A stretch of 64,000 nucleotides of DNA from Archivesica marissinica. Lineage: Eukaryota > Mollusca > Bivalvia > Venerida > Vesicomyidae. The DNA lies in the NCBI GenBank assembly GCA_014843695.1, contig CM026404.1:58787311-58851310 (forward strand). The letters run 5' to 3'. Positions 59,368-64,000 of the stretch are shown here, in pieces. A program made the translations under genes and the position numbers. The notes under the pieces were generated by a model, which was not told the DNA's origin, did no database searches, and was given only the letters and a program-made list of their open reading frames with translations. The first letter of the stretch is position 1. Every line of letters starts with the position of its first letter.

Positions 59368-59850
59368 TTTAGATATGTATATACTTACTCTATGCCCATC
59401 AAACATCAATTACGTATGTAAATTGTATTACATAGTTACTCATTTGCTTGTACTGGATCCGAGCATACACCACATACTATATATATATATTTTAAAAATT
59501 GAATTCTAGAAAAATCTTTAATGCTGCATGTACAATTCTAGATCCTTTCCTGTTATGATACTTATATACTTACCCTATACACTACTATGTTACTCATTTA
59601 CAGATGTAAATACTACATAATGACATTGTTTTACCGGATTCGTGAATATTTCCTATAAAGTTTTCGAACCTAATCCCAGACAAAAACCTTAATGATTCAC
59701 GTACCATTCTGGATCATTTCCGGTTTTGATACTTATATACCTACCCAATACTCTAGTATGTTACTCATTTACGGATGTACATACTACATAATGACATTGT
59801 ATTACCGCATTCGAGTATATTCCCTATACAGTTTTCGAACCTAATCTCAT
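59368..59850. repeat. about 2.7 direct repeats of ~180-190 bp
   Basis: Successive units start near 59371, 59558 and 59737 (gatacttatatac-type), each followed by tatgttactcatttac and actacataatgacattg. The series runs up to the start of LINE homology. Confidence 0.7.
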
Positions 59851-59899
59851 TCAAGCACTACAATGTGGTCGGACATTTTCCTGGATCCTTTCATTACAA

Positions 59900-61137
59900 C
59901 TACATACACTTATGCCCAAGCTTTGTTATTTTTCTAAACGAACTCATTCTACTAAAGAATCATTTGGAAAATGGAAATCAGAATGGAAAGGTGAGGCATA
60001 TTTTAGCGGAACAAAACACAATAGTGAAGGTGTCGCAATTCTTATTAATGAAGCATACCCATGCGTAATCACAAACTTTGAAGAAATAATAAACGGTCGA
60101 ATAATTTCACTGGAACTAAAAATAAAAGAACTTCAATTCACTTTAATCAATATTTATGGACCAAATACAGATGACCAACACTTTTATAAAGTGCTAGAAA
60201 AATACCTGTTAGAAAATAATGATAAAAATGTTTTAATAGGCGGTGATTTTAATACAATATTAGATGTTGACAAAGATAAGAAAAACGGTCGAAAGGATAC
60301 GCATCTTAAATGTAGGCAAACAATTTATGACGTTATAAAACAAAACAATTTGGTAGATATTTGGAGACATTTAAATCATTCTGTTTATTAATTTACATGG
60401 CATTCAAATACGAATCCACCAATATTCAGCAGACTGGATTATTTTCTAATGTCGGAGTACCTATGTAATTTTGTTAAAGAATCTGTGATAATTCCAAGTT
60501 TTAAATCTGATCATTCAATAGTTGTTCTAAACATGGAGATATTTAATCAAAATAGAGGAAAGGGATATTTTAAGATTAATAACAGTTTGCTATTAGATGA
60601 TGACTACCAATTGATTATCAAAAAAAGTATTATCGAAACTTCTACATTTAATAAAAATGCAAACCCCAATACACTATGGGAAATTATAAAAGGAAACATT
60701 AGAAATGAATCGATAAAATATGCAACAGCTAAAAAACAACAACAGTGTAAACAAGAACTTAAACTGAGGAAAACAATAGAAGAATTAGAACATAAACTAG
60801 CCGATGATAATACAAACACCGACAATTTAAGAGAACGATTAAATGAAACACATGACCTGCTTAACAATATACTTGAACAAAGAATAAATGGACTTATGAT
60901 AAGAGCAAAAGCTATTCATATTGAATCTAACGAATATAATACAAAATATTTTGCTAATTTAGAAATACGGCACGCTGAGCAAAAGAATATCACTGCACTT
61001 AACGTTTCCAATAAAATTATAACTGATCCAACCACAATTCTAAAAGAGGAAAGGATATTTTATAAAAACTTATATAAACACAAACAAACAGCTGCTTCAT
61101 GTCTCAACTTCTTTAATGAAACAGTAACTAAATTAGA
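59900..61137 (+). pseudogene. L1-like LINE, endonuclease part (interrupted)
   Basis: Plus-strand frame of an APE-type endonuclease followed by the linker to RT. Visible motifs are THSTKESFGKWK, EGVAILIN, INIYGPN (near 60150), GGDFNTILD (near 60240) and SRLDYFLMS with FKSDHSIV (60430-60520). The start is missing: homology begins inside the domain. One in-frame TAA at 60389-60391 interrupts it between HSVY and FTWHSNT; both sides are in the same frame. After the endonuclease comes a charged, coiled-coil-prone linker (KQELKLRKTIEELEHKL). The piece ends at the assembly gap. Confidence 0.85.
60784..61137 (+). repeat. left copy of the 354-bp sequence flanking the gap
   Basis: The 354 bp before the N run read the same as 62138-62491, as far as I compared them by eye. 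This is best explained as two contig ends that overlap but were not merged. Confidence 0.9.
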
Positions 61138-62137
61138 NNNNNNNNNNNNNNNNNNNNNNNNNNNNNNNNNNNNNNNNNNNNNNNNNNNNNNNNNNNNNNN
61201 NNNNNNNNNNNNNNNNNNNNNNNNNNNNNNNNNNNNNNNNNNNNNNNNNNNNNNNNNNNNNNNNNNNNNNNNNNNNNNNNNNNNNNNNNNNNNNNNNNNN
61301 NNNNNNNNNNNNNNNNNNNNNNNNNNNNNNNNNNNNNNNNNNNNNNNNNNNNNNNNNNNNNNNNNNNNNNNNNNNNNNNNNNNNNNNNNNNNNNNNNNNN
61401 NNNNNNNNNNNNNNNNNNNNNNNNNNNNNNNNNNNNNNNNNNNNNNNNNNNNNNNNNNNNNNNNNNNNNNNNNNNNNNNNNNNNNNNNNNNNNNNNNNNN
61501 NNNNNNNNNNNNNNNNNNNNNNNNNNNNNNNNNNNNNNNNNNNNNNNNNNNNNNNNNNNNNNNNNNNNNNNNNNNNNNNNNNNNNNNNNNNNNNNNNNNN
61601 NNNNNNNNNNNNNNNNNNNNNNNNNNNNNNNNNNNNNNNNNNNNNNNNNNNNNNNNNNNNNNNNNNNNNNNNNNNNNNNNNNNNNNNNNNNNNNNNNNNN
61701 NNNNNNNNNNNNNNNNNNNNNNNNNNNNNNNNNNNNNNNNNNNNNNNNNNNNNNNNNNNNNNNNNNNNNNNNNNNNNNNNNNNNNNNNNNNNNNNNNNNN
61801 NNNNNNNNNNNNNNNNNNNNNNNNNNNNNNNNNNNNNNNNNNNNNNNNNNNNNNNNNNNNNNNNNNNNNNNNNNNNNNNNNNNNNNNNNNNNNNNNNNNN
61901 NNNNNNNNNNNNNNNNNNNNNNNNNNNNNNNNNNNNNNNNNNNNNNNNNNNNNNNNNNNNNNNNNNNNNNNNNNNNNNNNNNNNNNNNNNNNNNNNNNNN
62001 NNNNNNNNNNNNNNNNNNNNNNNNNNNNNNNNNNNNNNNNNNNNNNNNNNNNNNNNNNNNNNNNNNNNNNNNNNNNNNNNNNNNNNNNNNNNNNNNNNNN
62101 NNNNNNNNNNNNNNNNNNNNNNNNNNNNNNNNNNNNN
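61138..62137. other. assembly gap, exactly 1000 N
   Basis: A round-number N run, typical of a scaffold join of unknown size. ORFs spanning it are meaningless. Confidence 0.99.
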
Positions 62138-64000
62138 ATTAGAACATAAACTAGCCGATGATAATACAAACACCGACAATTTAAGAGAACGATTAAATGA
62201 AACACATGACCTGCTTAACAATATACTTGAACAAAGAATAAATGGACTTATGATAAGAGCAAAAGCTATTCATATTGAATCTAACGAATATAATACAAAA
62301 TATTTTGCTAATTTAGAAATACGGCACGCTGAGCAAAAGAATATCACTGCACTTAACGTTTCCAATAAAATTATAACTGATCCAACCACAATTCTAAAAG
62401 AGGAAAGGATATTTTATAAAAACTTATATAAACACAAACAAACAGCTGCTTCATGTCTCAACTTCTTTAATGAAACAGTAACTAAATTAGAATTAGATGA
62501 TTCGCGACAGTGTGATGGCCTTTTAGCAGAGTTTGAATGTTCCCAAGCACTATATGAAATGAAAAATAACAAAAGCCCTGGTTCCGATGGTTTAACAGTT
62601 GAATTTTACAAAATATTCTGGAAACATTTAAAGGAATACTATATTAAATCGATAAACTTCTCTTTTCAACAAGGTGAATTAAGCAACATGCAAAAACAGG
62701 GCATACTAACACTCTTACCAAAATCAGGAAAAGACTCGCAACTTCTGTCAAATTGGCGGCCTATTAGTCTCCTCAATGTAGACTATAAAATAGCGACTAA
62801 AACTATTTCAAATAGAATTAAAAAGGTTTTGCATAAAATAATAGGTCCTGAACAAACCGGCTTCATGAAAGGTCGCTATATAGGCGAAAATGTTAGACTG
62901 ATATTTGAAATCATTGAATATGCTGACGAAAATGATCTCCCTTGTCTGCTCTTCTTCTCGGATTACGAAAAAGCATTTGACAGTCTTGACCACGCGTTCA
63001 TATTCAAGTGTTTAAATCACCTAAAATTTGGAGAATCCTTGACTAATTGGGTTTGCTTGTTCTACAATCAGTCAACTAGTGTCATCATCAACAATGGTAA
63101 TATGTCTGAAGCTTTTCCAATTGAAAGAGGTGTACGACAAGGATGTCCATTGTCATCTTCTCTCTTCATTATATGTATGGAACTACTATCAAACTTCATT
63201 ACAAACGATAATACAGTAGTTGGAATAAAAATAAGAAATAAAGAACTAAAACAAACCCAGTTTGCGGATGATGCGACATACATTAACAATGGTCAAAAAG
63301 AATCTTTTGAACGCCTAATTATGATCATCAAAGAATATGGTAAGGAGTCAGGATTAAATTTAAATGTTTCAAAATCAAAGGTATTGCGTTCAGGCTCTTT
63401 AAAACTTCAAATATAAAATACAGTGTAGAAACATCTTTTATTTGGACGTCAGAATCCGCTAAAACTTTAGGAATGAACTTCTTTAATGACAAGGAAAGAA
63501 ATATAAAAAATAACCTAGAACAAAAACTACTAGAGTTCAGAAATTGTTTAAAACAGTGGCAACATAGAAAGCTAACTTTAATGGGAAAAGTTATGATAAT
63601 AAAAACTTTTGCTTTACCAAAGCTTGTATATCCGTTCACTGTGCTCCCTAACCCTGAACCTGAAGTCGTAACAGCGATAATAAAATCAATATATTGTTTT
63701 ATTTGGGATAATAAACCAGATAAAATAAAAAGAAACGTACTGATACAAAATTTTGAAAAAGGAGGATTAAAGCTTACGGATGTAAGAACATTTTTGTATT
63801 CAATAAAAGCATGCTGGGTAAAAAGAATACTGAATACTCAAAACAATGGACTTTGGAAAATATTTTATGATAAAATTCTAAATAAGTATGGAGGTGATTT
63901 TATATTTGAATGTAATTTATCTACAAGGGATATTTCGGATATTTGTGGTAACAACTATTTCCTAAAGGATGTATTGACAGCATGGTTTAAAGTAGTCTCC
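62138..64000 (+). pseudogene. L1-like LINE, reverse transcriptase part (runs off the window)
   Basis: Open frame to 63416 with the RT series NNKSPGSDGLTVEFYK, LLPKSGKDSQLLSNWRPISL, GFMKGRYIGENVR, FSDYEKAFDSLDH, RGVRQGCPLSSSLF and QFADDATYINN (catalytic FADD at 63261-63272). A one-base indel near an A run at about 63393 shifts the frame, after which the C-terminal region (WQHRKLTLMGKV, FIWDNK, EKGGLKLTDV, ALK-type continuation) stays open to the window end. The motif set fits the L1/Tx1 group. The 3' end is outside the window. Confidence 0.88.

Noticed and set aside
61060..62221. Long ORFs across the N gap
   Set aside because: They consist mostly of undetermined bases and carry no coding information.

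Overview
The window looks like intron-rich, AT-rich nuclear DNA of an invertebrate animal, most likely a mollusc. Four things point there: one host gene split into short exons with GT-AG introns, very many tRNA-derived SINEs, three kinds of non-LTR retrotransposon, and many minisatellites. There is no bacterial or viral gene organisation. The mollusc assignment is an inference from repeat style and from the transporter and small-protein families, not from a marker gene.

The only host gene I can reconstruct is a sodium:solute symporter (SLC5/SSF family) of the urea-transporter DUR3-like type on the + strand. Seven consecutive exons lie at 25517-25727, 27807-28019, 34100-34222, 36223-36429, 40961-41118, 47440-47570 and 49964-50126. 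All junctions keep the reading frame (intron phases 1,1,1,1,0,2) and together give 402 codons. The N-terminal exon(s), which should precede 24.7 kb, and the C-terminal exons after 50.1 kb were not found. A separate intronless 164-codon ORF (29366-29860) sits on the same strand in the third intron counted from exon 25517 (second intron found). It has a CxxCxCxxC cluster and resembles a small mollusc protein family with a P2X7-cytoplasmic-domain-like C terminus.

Layout. 1-20 kb: no host exon recognised; SINEs, minisatellites (2.1, 8.2, 14.0 kb), a pogo-like non-autonomous element at 17.35-18.39 kb and an unidentified repeat with coding-like sequence (12.1 kb, inverted copy at 19.8 kb). 20.3-24.0 kb: a dead LINE on the - strand (ORF1, endonuclease, internally deleted RT). 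24.7-50.1 kb: the transporter gene, with introns full of SINEs, arrays and a 5'-truncated LINE (41.2-42.6 kb). 50-59 kb: SINEs, TTAA-flanked MITEs and short arrays. 59.9-64 kb: an L1-like LINE (endonuclease plus RT) interrupted by a 1000-N assembly gap whose two edges carry the same 354 bp.

The most unusual signal is in the transporter gene. A 22-unit array (24684-25516) ends exactly at the acceptor of exon 25517, and each unit repeats the polypyrimidine tract, the AG and the first bases of the exon. A second array (27983-28336; five 77-bp units) repeats the last bases of the next exon plus its 5' splice site. Two neighbouring exons are thus bracketed by satellites made of their own splice sites.
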